From the NCBI RefSeq assembly GCF_900155865.1, contig NZ_LT707006.1, positions 2,146,476 through 2,210,475 on the forward strand: 64,000 nt of DNA, read 5' to 3'. Below, one piece after another: positions 8,808 to 18,574 of this stretch; the first letter of the stretch is position 1, and every line of letters begins with the position of its first letter. A program made the translations under genes and the position numbers. The notes under the pieces are model-generated. The model ran no database searches. It was not told where the DNA came from and saw only the letters and a program-made list of their open reading frames with translations. This DNA is from Bacteroides bouchesdurhonensis. GTDB taxonomy: Bacteria > Bacteroidota > Bacteroidia > Bacteroidales > Bacteroidaceae.

Positions 8808-9230
8808 TTATTCTGCCTTGTCGGGTGATTTATGACGACCTTTCTCCATCGCCCCCAGATATATCTCCAGCGACCGGGTAGAGATTTGTATTTCACGAAA
8901 GGAAACGCCTAACGAACCGATAAGCAAAATCAAAGCTATCCCAAATACATAAGCGGATAATAATTGCAACCCGATATAGATTAGGAACATACTGACCACA
9001 CAGAGAAATAAACTTGCTATTCCTAGTCCCTGCATGGTTCGGGTCAGGTTTAACCTTTTCCGTAGATTCTCTATTTGTGCAACAGTGATATCAGAAGGGT
9101 TTTCAACGTAACGATCCCGTAACTGACGCACCAGTTGTGCATAGGATAAAAAACGATTGGTATAAGCCAATAAAATCAGCGAAACAGCTGAGAACAGTAG
9201 CGCAGGGGTAGTTAGTGTTAATTCTTCCAT
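8808..9230 (-). CDS. DUF2721-type membrane protein
   Basis: 140 aa with three predicted membrane segments (about 9-27, 68-90 and 93-113). The conserved stretch LRKRLNLTRTMQGLG just before the second segment, and the general layout, fit the DUF2721 family of unknown function. Short charged C-terminal tail. Transcribed alone; the strong terminator of kbl lies just upstream, so it must have its own start signal. The function cannot be deduced. Confidence 0.7.
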   Translation of the reverse strand: MEELTLTTPALLFSAVSLILLAYTNRFLSYAQLVRQLRDRYVENPSDITVAQIENLRKRLNLTRTMQGLGIASLFLCVVSMFLIYIGLQLLSAYVFGIALILLIGSLGVSFREIQISTRSLEIYLGAMEKGRHKSPDKAE

Positions 9231-9237
9231 GATGATA

Positions 9238-9301
9238 TAAAAAATCTTCCATTGTTATTGTCGCAATCTCAGTAAGATATGTAATAATAACAATGGAAGA
9301 T
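9238..9301 (-). terminator. Long-stem terminator of kbl
   Basis: Perfect 16-bp inverted repeat (9244-9259 with 9286-9301) around a 26-base loop. On the minus strand it is followed by TTTTTT (9238-9243). It sits directly behind the kbl stop codon. Confidence 0.85.
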
Positions 9302-9313
9302 ATAATAATGTTC

Positions 9314-10501
9314 TTACTTCAATACTCCGAGCTCTTTACCTACTTTAATAAAGGCGGCTATACACTTATCAAGATGTTCTTTTTCGTGTCCGGCAGAAAT
9401 CTGTACGCGGATACGTGCTTGATCTTTCGGGACAACCGGATAGTAGAAACCTGTTACATAAATACCTTCTTCCTGCATACGTGCTGCATAAATCTGTGAT
9501 AATTTAGCATCATATAACATGACAGCACAGATTGCACTTTGAGTTGGCTTAATGTCGAATCCGGCAGCAGTCATCTTGTCGCGGAAATAATTCACATTGT
9601 CTACCAGTTTATCGTGGAGTGCATTACTTTCTTTCAACATTTTGAATACTTCAAGACTTGCACCGATAATACCCGGAGCCAATGAATTGGAGAACAGGTA
9701 AGGACGGCTACGTTGGCGCAATAAATCAATGATTTCTTTACGTCCGGTAGTAAATCCTCCCAATGCACCGCCGAAAGCCTTACCCAGCGTACCGGTATAA
9801 ATATCTATGCGTCCGTGAGTTTTATATAACTCGCTTACACCATGACCGGTAGCACCTACCACACCTGCTGAGTGAGACTCATCAACCATTACTAGGGCGT
9901 TGTACTTTTCCGCCAAATCACAAATCTTGTCCATTGGTGCCACATTTCCATCCATAGAGAATACACCATCTGTTACCACGATACGGAAACGCTGAGCTTG
10001 TGCCTCTTGCAGGCATTTTTCCAGTTCATCCATATTGGCGTTGGCGTAACGATAACGTTTTGCTTTACAAAGACGTACCCCGTCAATAATAGAAGCATGA
10101 TTTAAAGAGTCTGAAATAATGGCGTCCTCTTCAGTGAAAAGCGGTTCGAACACACCACCATTAGCGTCGAAGCAAGCAGCATACAGAATGGTATCTTCGG
10201 TCTGGAAATATTCTGAGATCGCAGCCTCCAATTCTTTGTGTATATCCTGAGTTCCGCAAATGAAGCGAACAGAAGACATACCATATCCGCGACGATCCAT
10301 CATTTCCTGAGCTGCTTTAATCAAGCGAGGATGATTAGATAACCCCAAATAGTTATTGGCACAGAAATTCAGAACCTCTTTACCTTTTACAGTAATGGCA
10401 GCCTGTTGTGCACTTTCGATCAGTCGTTCTTCTTTATAAAGACCGGCTTCTTTGATTTCAGCCAATGTCTGGCTGAGATATTCTTGCATTTTACCGTACA
10501 T
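9314..10501 (-). CDS. kbl: Glycine C-acetyltransferase (2-amino-3-ketobutyrate CoA ligase)
   Basis: PLP enzyme that cleaves 2-amino-3-ketobutyrate with CoA into glycine and acetyl-CoA. 395 aa, alpha-oxoamine synthase family: DSLNHASIIDG, VDESHSAGVVG and the PLP lysine K241 in GTLGKAFGGALGG. The final motif RIRVQISAGH is typical. It is divergent from the threonine dehydrogenase gene at 10637, so both halves of the threonine-to-glycine route share a 135-bp control region. The product of the neighbour is unstable, which explains the pairing. Confidence 0.95.
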   Translation of the reverse strand: MYGKMQEYLSQTLAEIKEAGLYKEERLIESAQQAAITVKGKEVLNFCANNYLGLSNHPRLIKAAQEMMDRRGYGMSSVRFICGTQDIHKELEAAISEYFQTEDTILYAACFDANGGVFEPLFTEEDAIISDSLNHASIIDGVRLCKAKRYRYANANMDELEKCLQEAQAQRFRIVVTDGVFSMDGNVAPMDKICDLAEKYNALVMVDESHSAGVVGATGHGVSELYKTHGRIDIYTGTLGKAFGGALGGFTTGRKEIIDLLRQRSRPYLFSNSLAPGIIGASLEVFKMLKESNALHDKLVDNVNYFRDKMTAAGFDIKPTQSAICAVMLYDAKLSQIYAARMQEEGIYVTGFYYPVVPKDQARIRVQISAGHEKEHLDKCIAAFIKVGKELGVLK

Positions 10502-10590
10502 AGTGTTTGAGTGATTAAGTTATGATACAAAGGACACTATTTTTCTTGGAATAACAATGTCTTTTTGACGAAAATATGAAAAAAAAGTGC

Positions 10591-10598
10591 TTACTTTG
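10591..10598 (+). promoter_or_regulatory. Candidate -7 box of tdh
   Basis: TTACTTTG, one base from TAnnTTTG, 38 bp before the ATG; TTG lies 23 bases upstream (10565-10567). It lies in the divergent kbl-tdh gap. Confidence 0.45.
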
Positions 10599-10636
10599 CG
10601 CACCATTTAGCTTAATATCTTTAGTAAGAAGAAAAA

Positions 10637-11590
10637 ATGAAACACATTTTGATAATTGGAGCTACCGGACAGATCGGATCCGAACTAACGATGGAACTAC
10701 GTAAACGTTACGGAAACCAAAACGTGGTAGCTGGTTATATCCCTGGTGCTGAACCTAAGGGGGAATTAAAAGAGTCAGGACCGTCGGCTATTGTAGACGT
10801 GACAGACGGAGCGATGATCGAATCGGTGGTAAGAGAATACCATATTGATACTATTTACAATTTAGCGGCACTACTTTCGGTGGTAGCCGAATCCAAACCT
10901 AAATTAGCTTGGAAGATAGGTATCGATGGATTATGGAATGTTCTGGAAGTAGCCCGTGAACAAGGGTGTGCAGTTTTTACACCTAGTTCTATCGGTTCGT
11001 TCGGTTCAAGTACGCCTCATACAAAGACTCCACAGGATACTATACAACGTCCGCGTACAATGTATGGTGTAACCAAAGTGACTACTGAATTGTTAAGTGA
11101 TTATTATTTTAATAAATATGGTGTCGATACGCGTGCTGTCCGTTTTCCGGGCATCATTTCGAACGTGACTCCTCCGGGAGGAGGTACGACCGATTACGCT
11201 GTTGATATCTATTACTCAGCCGTAAAAGGTGAAAAATTTGTGTGCCCTGTGAAGGAAGGCACATTAATGGATATGATGTATATGCCGGATGCATTGAATG
11301 CAGCTATCATGTTGATGGAAGCGGATCCGGCAAAACTGATACACCGTAATGCTTTCAATATCGCTGCCATGAGCTTCGGTCCGGAAACTATTTTCCAGGC
11401 TATTAAAAAGCATGTGTCGGAATTCGAGATGGTTTATAATATCGACCCCTTGAAACAACGCATAGCCGATAGTTGGCCGGACAGTTTGGATGATACCTGT
11501 GCACGGAATGAGTGGGGGTGGAAGCCAGCTTATGATTTGGAAAGTATGACGGTGGATATGCTTGAGAAATTAAGAGCTAAACTAAAATAA
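10637..11590 (+). CDS. tdh: L-threonine 3-dehydrogenase, epimerase-like (SDR) type
   Basis: Oxidises threonine to 2-amino-3-ketobutyrate with NAD+. 317 aa, extended SDR fold: GATGQIG (8-14) binds NAD, YGVTK gives catalytic Y143 and K147, and PSSIGSFG is the serine/threonine loop. This is the short SDR-type enzyme, unrelated to the zinc-dependent Tdh of E. coli. The call is supported strongly by divergent kbl. The stop overlaps the start of the next lipoprotein gene by one base (TAATG). The gene symbol is used by function. Confidence 0.92.
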   Translation: MKHILIIGATGQIGSELTMELRKRYGNQNVVAGYIPGAEPKGELKESGPSAIVDVTDGAMIESVVREYHIDTIYNLAALLSVVAESKPKLAWKIGIDGLWNVLEVAREQGCAVFTPSSIGSFGSSTPHTKTPQDTIQRPRTMYGVTKVTTELLSDYYFNKYGVDTRAVRFPGIISNVTPPGGGTTDYAVDIYYSAVKGEKFVCPVKEGTLMDMMYMPDALNAAIMLMEADPAKLIHRNAFNIAAMSFGPETIFQAIKKHVSEFEMVYNIDPLKQRIADSWPDSLDDTCARNEWGWKPAYDLESMTVDMLEKLRAKLK

Positions 11591-12438
11591 TGAAAAAACT
11601 AATTGCGGGGGTTGCGGTGCTCGCAGTTTTGGTTTCTTGTGGAAACAAAAAAACGAACATCGACCCTTTTGCATCTATTACTAATGAGGTAGATTCTGTC
11701 CTGCATAAGGAAGATTCTATTCCTCAGGTGAAATTGCCGGAAGAACCCAAACCGACTGAAGCGGATGAATCTTTCGACGATTTTATCTATAATTTTGCCT
11801 CTGATGAGGCTTTACAGCTTCAGCGTGTGAGATTTCCGCTGCCATATTATAAAAAGGATGAGAAAGTTTCTATTGAGAAACGTTTTTGGAAGCATGATGA
11901 TTTATTTACCAAACAGCATTATTATACGCTCCTGTTTGATAAAGAAGAAGACATGGATCTTGTAGGTGATACCTCTCTTACTTCGGTACAAGTAGAGTGG
12001 ATATTTGTGAAAAAACGAATGATGAAGAGGTATTATTTTGAGCGTATTAAAGGAGCATGGATTTTAGAGGCTATCAACCTGCGTCCTATTGAAAAGAATG
12101 ATAATGAAGATTTTGTAGAATTTTTCAATCGTTTTGCATCCGATAGTCTTTTTCAGAGCCAACGTGTGCAGAATCCGCTTGCTTTTGTAACATCAGATCC
12201 GGATGATGACTTTTCTATTTTGGAAACAACGATTGACCGGAATCAATGGTTTGCCTTTAAACCGGTGTTACCAACCGACCGCCTATCAAATATTAATTAT
12301 GGTCAGCGGAATGATGATAATTCATCAACGAAAATTCTTGCATTGAAAGGTATCGGAAACGGTTTTTCCAATCTCCTGTATTTTCGTCGGAAAGGAGGAG
12401 AGTGGGAATTGTATAAGTTTGAAGATACAAGTATATAA
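11590..12438 (+). CDS. Two-repeat lipoprotein, DUF4348-like
   Basis: 282 aa. N-terminus MKKLIAGVAVLAVLVSC fits a signal peptide with lipobox and C17 as lipid anchor. The residues after the cysteine (GNKKTN) lack the acidic surface-export signal of Bacteroides lipoproteins, so it probably faces the periplasm. Two similar halves: ESFDDFIYNFASDEALQLQRVRFPLP and EDFVEFFNRFASDSLFQSQRVQNPLA, each followed by an RxFW/RNQWF-type motif. I assign it to the DUF4348 type from memory; function unknown. Coupled by a 1-bp overlap to tdh. Confidence 0.7.
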   Translation: MKKLIAGVAVLAVLVSCGNKKTNIDPFASITNEVDSVLHKEDSIPQVKLPEEPKPTEADESFDDFIYNFASDEALQLQRVRFPLPYYKKDEKVSIEKRFWKHDDLFTKQHYYTLLFDKEEDMDLVGDTSLTSVQVEWIFVKKRMMKRYYFERIKGAWILEAINLRPIEKNDNEDFVEFFNRFASDSLFQSQRVQNPLAFVTSDPDDDFSILETTIDRNQWFAFKPVLPTDRLSNINYGQRNDDNSSTKILALKGIGNGFSNLLYFRRKGGEWELYKFEDTSI

Positions 12439-12533
12439 TAATGTTTCAATATGCTGATGAACTAATGGGCTATTGAATGGCGTATTACCTGCAAAAATAG
12501 GATACAGGCATATTGATTAAAAAAGAATTAGTT

Positions 12534-13529
12534 ATGTTTTCTCTTTTGTCTCACAATACATTTGGCATAGATGTGAATGCCACCCGTTTTTTAGAATATG
12601 CTTCGGTCGAAGAACTGAAGCAACAAATAGCGCAAGGTGCCATTACGACACCTTTTTTGCATATTGGAGGTGGCAGTAACTTGTTATTTGCTAAAGACTA
12701 TGATGGGCTGGTTCTGCATTCCTGCATTAACGGTATAGAAGTGACCGAAGAGACGGAACAATCCGTATTTGTGAGAGTCGGGGCTGGTGTCGTCTGGGAT
12801 GATTTCGTGGATTATTGTGTAAGAAACGGATGGTATGGAGTCGAAAATCTTTCGCTCATTCCCGGTGAAGTAGGAGCAAGTGCTGTGCAGAATATAGGAG
12901 CCTATGGCGTGGAAGTCAAGGATTTGATTACGATGGTGGAAACAGTGAACTTTCATGGTGAAGAGCGTGTTTATACAGTAGATGAATGTGAATATTCCTA
13001 TCGTAACAGTATCTTTAAACGTCCGGAAAACAGAACTGTTTTTGTGACGTATGTTTGTTTCCGTCTTGGTAAAAAAGAGAATTTTACATTAGACTATGGT
13101 ACTATTCGTCAGGAATTGGAGAAATATCCTAAACTGACACTGGATATAGTTCGTAAAGTAATTATAGATATTCGGGAAAGCAAGCTTCCTGATCCAAAAG
13201 TGATGGGGAATGCAGGAAGTTTTTTTATGAATCCTATCGTCTCGAGAGAGAAACTAGAAACTTTGCAACAAGAATATCCTCAAATACCCTATTATGAATT
13301 GAGTGACGGACAGGTGAAGATTCCGGCTGGATGGATGATTGATCAGTGTGGCTGGAAAGGAAAAGCATTAGGACCGGCAGCGGTTCATGATAAACAGGCA
13401 TTGGTATTGGTAAATCGTGGAGGAGCAAAAGGAAGTGATATTATTGCACTTTCGGATGCAGTACGTACCTCTGTCCGCGAGAAATTTGGAATCGATATTC
13501 ATCCTGAGGTATATATAATTGATAATTAA
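12534..13529 (+). CDS. murB: UDP-N-acetylenolpyruvoylglucosamine reductase
   Basis: FAD-dependent reduction of UDP-GlcNAc-enolpyruvate to UDP-MurNAc, committed step of murein synthesis. 331 aa from the ATG at 12534. A TTG at 12513 would add seven residues, but the ATG gives the conserved start [15 protein letters not shown] motif [32 protein letters not shown] and the catalytic-serine loop GNAGSFF are present; this is the long, type-I form like that of E. coli. 95 bp after the lipoprotein gene. Confidence 0.95.
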   Translation: MFSLLSHNTFGIDVNATRFLEYASVEELKQQIAQGAITTPFLHIGGGSNLLFAKDYDGLVLHSCINGIEVTEETEQSVFVRVGAGVVWDDFVDYCVRNGWYGVENLSLIPGEVGASAVQNIGAYGVEVKDLITMVETVNFHGEERVYTVDECEYSYRNSIFKRPENRTVFVTYVCFRLGKKENFTLDYGTIRQELEKYPKLTLDIVRKVIIDIRESKLPDPKVMGNAGSFFMNPIVSREKLETLQQEYPQIPYYELSDGQVKIPAGWMIDQCGWKGKALGPAAVHDKQALVLVNRGGAKGSDIIALSDAVRTSVREKFGIDIHPEVYIIDN

Positions 13530-13594
13530 GAATGGAAAATAATGTATACGCTAATGTTACTTGAAAATTGTCCATTATCAATTCTTCATTAGAA

Positions 13595-14353
13595 ATGAAA
13601 ATAAGAATACTTGGAAGTGGAACATCGACCGGAGTCCCTCAAATTGGTTGTAAATGTCCGGTTTGTACTTCCGTTGACCCGAAAGATAACCGCTTGCGTG
13701 CGTCTGCTATCATAGAAACAACTGATGCACGTATACTCATTGATTGTGGTCCCGATTTTAGAGCCCAATTATTGCATCAGCCTTTTGAGAAGATTGATGG
13801 AGTGCTTATTACTCACGAGCATTATGATCATGTCGGTGGATTAGATGATTTGCGTCCATTCTGCCGATTCGGTGCTGTGCCTATCTATGCGGAGAAGTAT
13901 GTGGCGGATGGATTACGTTCCCGTATGCCTTATTGTTTTGTAGACCATAGTTATCCTGGAGTTCCTAATATTCCTTTACAAGAAGTTGTTGCTGGGCAAG
14001 CTTTTATGTTAAATGAAACAGAGATACTTCCGTTGCGTGTCATGCATGGACGTTTGCCGATTTTGGGCTATCGTATCGGACAGGTAGGATATATCACTGA
14101 TATGTTAACTATGCCCGAAGAATCTTATGAACAATTAGCGGGAGTAGATGTTTTGGTTATGAACGCGCTTCGTATAGCTTCACATCCTACTCACCAAAAT
14201 TTAGAGCAGGCGTTGATTGCCTCAAAGCGTATTCGGGCAAAGGAAACTTACTTCATACATATGAGTCATGACATGGGGTTGCATGCGAAAGTAGAGAAGG
14301 AACTTCCTGAAAATATTCACCTAGCGTTTGACGGACAGGAAATCTATCTTTGA
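13595..14353 (+). CDS. MBL-fold metallohydrolase, PhnP-like
   Basis: 252 aa from the ATG at 13595 (a TTG at 13568 is less likely). Metal motif THEHYDHVGGLDD (HxHxDH), a later MHGRLPILGYR histidine and HMSHDMG. The N-terminus LGSGTSTGVPQIGCKCPVC with a cysteine cluster resembles PhnP cyclic-phosphate phosphodiesterases and the wider RNase-Z-like group. No phosphonate genes are nearby, so a PhnP role is not supported by context. Likely a phosphodiesterase; substrate unknown. Confidence 0.75.
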   Translation: MKIRILGSGTSTGVPQIGCKCPVCTSVDPKDNRLRASAIIETTDARILIDCGPDFRAQLLHQPFEKIDGVLITHEHYDHVGGLDDLRPFCRFGAVPIYAEKYVADGLRSRMPYCFVDHSYPGVPNIPLQEVVAGQAFMLNETEILPLRVMHGRLPILGYRIGQVGYITDMLTMPEESYEQLAGVDVLVMNALRIASHPTHQNLEQALIASKRIRAKETYFIHMSHDMGLHAKVEKELPENIHLAFDGQEIYL

Positions 14354-14379
14354 TTGCGAGTGGATTTTTTAGCAAAAGT

Positions 14380-14410
14380 TTTGTTTTCTTTGTAGAAATT
14401 ATTATTTTTG
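14380..14410 (+). promoter_or_regulatory. Promoter of the DUF3352-like gene
   Basis: TTTG (14380-14383), 19 bases, TATTTTTG (14403-14410): a full match to the Bacteroidetes consensus, 26 bp before the ATG at 14437. Confidence 0.65.
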
Positions 14411-14436
14411 CCCCTAGCCGATAAACAACGAATATT

Positions 14437-16014
14437 ATGAAACTTAGTACAATTGTGAAAATCGCAATCACTTCTTCTGTGCTACTTTTGTGCACAGGAT
14501 TTGCTTTGTACTCCTATTTCAAGTTGTCAGCTGCTGATGTACGGAAAGACTTTAATCTGTATACTTTAGTGCCATCCAATGCTACTGCTGTTTTTGTAAC
14601 AGGCGATGCTGCCGAATTGGTAGCAGAAATCGAAGAATTGACTTGCAGTAAGAATCAACAATATTTGCATGTATCCAAACTCTTTTCCTCTTTGAAGGAT
14701 TATCTTTATTCTCTTCAAGAGGATGCTCCACATGGATTAAGCCGACAGATGAATCGATTGCTGATTAGTTTCCATCAACCGGATAACGACCATAATCAGG
14801 TCCTTTATTGTCGTTTGGGAGATGGTGACCGGAAGCTGGTAGATAAGTTTGTTCAGAAACATCTTTCTGCTGCCTATCCATTTAAAATATTTAAATATAA
14901 AGGCGAAGATATTTATATATATCCAATGTCTGATGGCGACTTTCTGGCTTGTTATCTGACGCCGGATTTTCTAGCTCTCAGTTATCAGAAAAAACTTATT
15001 GAAGAAGTTATTGATACCCGTAAAACTGGTAACTCCATAGCTTCTGATTCTACTTTTATCGAAGTAAACGGTCCGAGAAAAACTACCTCTACAGCTACTA
15101 TTTATGCCCGTATGGACGGAATGATCGGATGGACGGAGTTTGATATGAAGTTAAAAGACGATTTTATTTATTTTTCCGGTATTAGCCATGATGTAGATTC
15201 ATGTTTTACATTTATTAATGCACTTCGTCAGCAGGAAGCTGTTAAGGGATTTGCAGGAGATGCATTGCCATCTACTACATTTTATCTCAGTAGACAAGGT
15301 GTTACAGATTGGGCATCCTTATTGGCTTATGGTGAGAGGCAGGAATATGCTGTTGCTACCCGAACCAGAGAGATACTTGATCGTGATAAAGAACTATCCC
15401 GATATCTAATAGAGAACACCGGTCAAGATTTGGTAGCTTTTCTTTTTCAACGTGAAGACTCTTTATTGGGACCTGCTGCTGTCATGGCACTTTCCATAAC
15501 CGATGTGCTAGAAGCAGAAAGAATGCTGCGTTCCTTTGTAGAAGCAGCTCCATTGGAAGAGGGGGAACGAAGAAACTCCCGCATCTCTTTTTATTATTCT
15601 CCAGATAAAGCTTATCCGGTCTATAAATTGCCTCTTACAACATTGTTTTCTCAATTGACGGGTTTTTCAGAGTCTCCAATACATATTTATGCTACATTTT
15701 ATAGCGGACGTTTGTTACTTGCTCCTGATGAAGATAGCCTATTCCGTTACATCAGACAACTGGATAAAGGAGAAGTTTTGGATGGCGCATTAGTTTATCG
15801 TGCAGGAACAGGAAGTTTGTCCGATTCGTATCATTTTATGTTAATGGCAGATTTTGGGCAGTTGCTTGATCAATCAGGAAACCATTATCGTTTTATTCCG
15901 GATTTTTTCTCCCGTAACTCTGATTTCTTTCGTAATTTTGTGATTTTTGTTCAGTTTACCTGTGCGGACGGAGTCATTTATCCTAATATTGTATTAAAGT
16001 ATAAAACTGAATAA
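14437..16014 (+). CDS. DUF3352-like single-pass membrane protein
   Basis: 525 aa. One N-terminal membrane segment (about 8-29), then a large extracytoplasmic domain. The motif LYTLVPSNATAVFVTGDAAEL after the anchor, and repeated blocks of the kind DFLALSYQKKLIEEVID and GRLLLAPDEDSLFRYI, fit DUF3352-type proteins, whose halves repeat a 'value plus still-valid-flag' fold. No catalytic motif is seen. It has its own promoter and is followed by a 123-bp gap to the convergent DUF3127 gene. Function unknown. Confidence 0.6.
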   Translation: MKLSTIVKIAITSSVLLLCTGFALYSYFKLSAADVRKDFNLYTLVPSNATAVFVTGDAAELVAEIEELTCSKNQQYLHVSKLFSSLKDYLYSLQEDAPHGLSRQMNRLLISFHQPDNDHNQVLYCRLGDGDRKLVDKFVQKHLSAAYPFKIFKYKGEDIYIYPMSDGDFLACYLTPDFLALSYQKKLIEEVIDTRKTGNSIASDSTFIEVNGPRKTTSTATIYARMDGMIGWTEFDMKLKDDFIYFSGISHDVDSCFTFINALRQQEAVKGFAGDALPSTTFYLSRQGVTDWASLLAYGERQEYAVATRTREILDRDKELSRYLIENTGQDLVAFLFQREDSLLGPAAVMALSITDVLEAERMLRSFVEAAPLEEGERRNSRISFYYSPDKAYPVYKLPLTTLFSQLTGFSESPIHIYATFYSGRLLLAPDEDSLFRYIRQLDKGEVLDGALVYRAGTGSLSDSYHFMLMADFGQLLDQSGNHYRFIPDFFSRNSDFFRNFVIFVQFTCADGVIYPNIVLKYKTE

Positions 16015-16137
16015 TTAAATAACCGAAGTTTAATATATAATGAAGATTCAACAAAAGCAATATAGTGAATAAAAAAAACTTCCAACAAAATAATGCTGAA
16101 AGTTTTTATATATAAATCTCTAAAATGAGTCTGATAT

Positions 16138-16512
16138 TTAGAATGGCAGATCATCTTTCGCATCTCCTGTTGTGAAATCCGGAGTTGCAGATGGTGCCGG
16201 AGGAGGAACAGGAACTCCCGGTTGCATAGCTGCACCTGCGCTGACGCGTTCAACTTTCCATGCACGGATACTGTTGAACCATCTATCTTGCCATTGACGG
16301 GCATCAATATCGAATGATACGGTCAATTCTTCGCCCATCTGAATATTGAATTGCTCGATTTTGTCTGCGCCAAATACGTCAAAGCACATTTTACGCGGAT
16401 ATTGGTCATGGTTTTCAATTACATACTCTTGTGATTTCCACTCGTTTCCGCTAGTCTTTGAGACCCCACCTCTTGGAGAGAGGATAGCGATAATTTTTCC
16501 TGTAAATTCCAT
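16138..16512 (-). CDS. DUF3127 protein with SSB-like acidic tip
   Basis: 124 aa from the ATG at 16512; a longer frame from 16605 exists but MEFTGKIIAIL is the natural OB-like start, and a -7-like box TAACTTCG (16536-16543, minus strand) lies just upstream, inside the longer frame. An OB-fold-like domain (1-90, ending in FNSIRAWKVERV) is followed by a Pro/Ala-rich linker and the C-terminus DAKDDLPF. A flexible linker plus an acidic DDLPF end is the architecture of single-stranded DNA-binding proteins. Divergent from dnaN, which also suggests a replication link. Function not established. Confidence 0.75.
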   Translation of the reverse strand: MEFTGKIIAILSPRGGVSKTSGNEWKSQEYVIENHDQYPRKMCFDVFGADKIEQFNIQMGEELTVSFDIDARQWQDRWFNSIRAWKVERVSAGAAMQPGVPVPPPAPSATPDFTTGDAKDDLPF

Positions 16513-16618
16513 TGCGATAAATTTAAATTCTGGGGCGAAGTTACGATTTTTTAGTAATATCCGGTACATAAAACTTGTTTTTTCTTTTGTTTTATTGGGC
16601 GACATGAATCTTTTTTTC

Positions 16619-16626
16619 TAACTTTG
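16619..16626 (+). promoter_or_regulatory. Promoter -7 box of dnaN
   Basis: TAACTTTG, exact TAnnTTTG, 38 bp before the dnaN ATG; TTG at 16595-16597 lies 21 bases upstream. Confidence 0.6.
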
Positions 16627-16664
16627 TGCGTTAGAACAATAAAAACTTAAATACACGAAAATAT

Positions 16665-17789
16665 ATGAAATTTATCGTTTCAAGTACTGCTCTTTCCAGC
16701 CATTTACAGGCTATCAGCCGCGTAATTAACTCTAAGAATGCGCTGCCTATTCTCGATTGTTTCCTTTTCCAATTGGAAGATGGAACATTGTCTGTGACTG
16801 TTTCTGACAGTGAGACAACTATGGTAACTACAGTAGAAGTGAATGATAGCGATGCAAACGGATGTTTTGCCGTAGTGGCAAAAACTTTGCTCGACGCTCT
16901 GAAAGAAATTCCTGAACAGCCGCTGACATTTGAAGTTAATCCGGCTACTTTTGAAATCACAGTGCAGTATCAAAACGGAAAATATAGCCTGATGGGGCAG
17001 AACGCGGATGAATTCCCGCAATCGGCTACATTGGGAGGTAACGCAGTCCGGGTAGAAATGGAAGCAGATATATTATTGGGGGGTATCAACCGTTCTGTTT
17101 TTGCTACAGCCGACGACGAACTTCGTCCGGTAATGAATGGTATTTATTTCGATATTACAACAGAAGATATTACAATGGTTGCTTCGGATGGTCATAAACT
17201 CGTACGTTGCAAGACATTGGCTGCTAAAGGTAATGAACGTGCTGCTTTCATATTACCGAAGAAACCGGCTACATTGCTCAAAAACCTACTTCCGAAAGAA
17301 CAGGGTACAGTCACTATCGAGTTTGATGAACGTAACGCTGTATTTATGCTTGAAGGATACCGTATGGTTTGTCGGTTGATTGAAGGTCGTTATCCGAATT
17401 ACAATTCGGTTATTCCTCAAAACAATCCGCATAAAGTAACGGTGGACCGCCAGCAATTGATCGGAGCTTTGCGTCGTGTATCTATTTTCTCTTCGCAGGC
17501 AAGTAGCTTGATCAAGCTGCGTATGCAAGAAAACCAGATTGTGATTTCTGCACAGGATATCGACTTTTCCACTTCTGCAGAAGAGACACAAGTTTGCCAG
17601 TATGCAGGAGCTTCGATGAGTATAGGATTCAAATCTACTTTCCTGATTGATATTTTGAATAATATATCAGCAGAAGAAGTGATTATAGAACTTGCAGATC
17701 CGTCACGTGCCGGAGTTATTATTCCGGTAGAACAAGAAGAGAATGAAGACTTGCTGATGTTGTTGATGCCGATGATGCTAAATGATTAA
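16665..17789 (+). CDS. dnaN: DNA polymerase III sliding clamp (beta subunit)
   Basis: Ring-shaped dimer that tethers Pol III to DNA. 374 aa, three DnaN domains of about 120 residues each. MKFIVSSTALSSHLQAISRVI is the classic start; NGIYFDI and VASDGHKLVRC mark the second domain, and the C-terminus LMPMML fits the M-P-M/V-R/L end of the protein-binding cleft. It is not next to dnaA or gyrB as in many genomes, but heads a unit with a DnaQ-like exonuclease 5 bp downstream and coaBC behind it. Confidence 0.97.
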   Translation: MKFIVSSTALSSHLQAISRVINSKNALPILDCFLFQLEDGTLSVTVSDSETTMVTTVEVNDSDANGCFAVVAKTLLDALKEIPEQPLTFEVNPATFEITVQYQNGKYSLMGQNADEFPQSATLGGNAVRVEMEADILLGGINRSVFATADDELRPVMNGIYFDITTEDITMVASDGHKLVRCKTLAAKGNERAAFILPKKPATLLKNLLPKEQGTVTIEFDERNAVFMLEGYRMVCRLIEGRYPNYNSVIPQNNPHKVTVDRQQLIGALRRVSIFSSQASSLIKLRMQENQIVISAQDIDFSTSAEETQVCQYAGASMSIGFKSTFLIDILNNISAEEVIIELADPSRAGVIIPVEQEENEDLLMLLMPMMLND

Positions 17790-17794
17790 TTAAA

Positions 17795-18574
17795 ATGAAA
17801 TTAAACCTGAAAAATCCTATTGTTTTCTTTGATTTAGAGACAACCGGAACTAATATAAATACAGATAGAATTGTTGAAATCTGTTATTTAAAAGTTTATC
17901 CTAACGGGAATGAAGAATCAAAAACTATGCGTATCAATCCCGAAATGCACATTCCGGAAGCTTCATCTGCCATACATGGTATATTTGATGCCGATGTAGT
18001 AGATTGTCCGACTTTCAAGGAAGTTGCAAAAAATATAGCCAGGGACATTGAAGGGTGTGACTTGGCTGGATTCAATTCCAATCGTTTTGATATTCCGGTA
18101 CTGGCTGAAGAATTCCTTCGTGCAGGAGTAGATATCGATATGACTAAGCGCAAATTTGTTGATGTGCAAGTTATATTTCATAAGATGGAGCAACGCACTC
18201 TTTCTGCTGCTTATAAATTTTATTGCGAGCAGAATCTGGAAGATGCACATACTGCCGAAGCCGATACACGTGCCACTTACGAAGTATTAAAAGCGCAACT
18301 CGATCGTTATTCGGAACTCAAAAATGACATTGCCTTTTTAGCTGACTATTCAAGTTATACTAAGAATGTAGACTTTGCCGGACGAATGGTATATGACGAT
18401 AACGGAGTTGAAGTATTTAACTTTGGGAAATATAAAGGTATGTCCGTTGCTGAAGTATTGAGGAAAGATCCTGGATATTACAGTTGGATTTTGAATAGTG
18501 ATTTCACGTTGAATACGAAAGCAGTACTAACTAAAATTCGTTTGCGTGAAATGAGTAACCTGATTACAAAATAA
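17795..18574 (+). CDS. DnaQ-like 3'-5' exonuclease (DEDDh)
   Basis: 259 aa. ExoI motif FFDLETTG, ExoII GFNSNRFDIPVL and ExoIII HTAEADTRATYE (H and D five residues apart) make a complete DEDDh active site. The C-terminal 70 residues carry FNFGKYKGMSVAEV and PGYYSWIL, a small domain often found behind exonucleases in this phylum. Placement 5 bp behind dnaN suggests a proofreading or repair role at the clamp, perhaps the epsilon function; this is inference. The stop overlaps coaBC by one base. Confidence 0.85.
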   Translation: MKLNLKNPIVFFDLETTGTNINTDRIVEICYLKVYPNGNEESKTMRINPEMHIPEASSAIHGIFDADVVDCPTFKEVAKNIARDIEGCDLAGFNSNRFDIPVLAEEFLRAGVDIDMTKRKFVDVQVIFHKMEQRTLSAAYKFYCEQNLEDAHTAEADTRATYEVLKAQLDRYSELKNDIAFLADYSSYTKNVDFAGRMVYDDNGVEVFNFGKYKGMSVAEVLRKDPGYYSWILNSDFTLNTKAVLTKIRLREMSNLITK

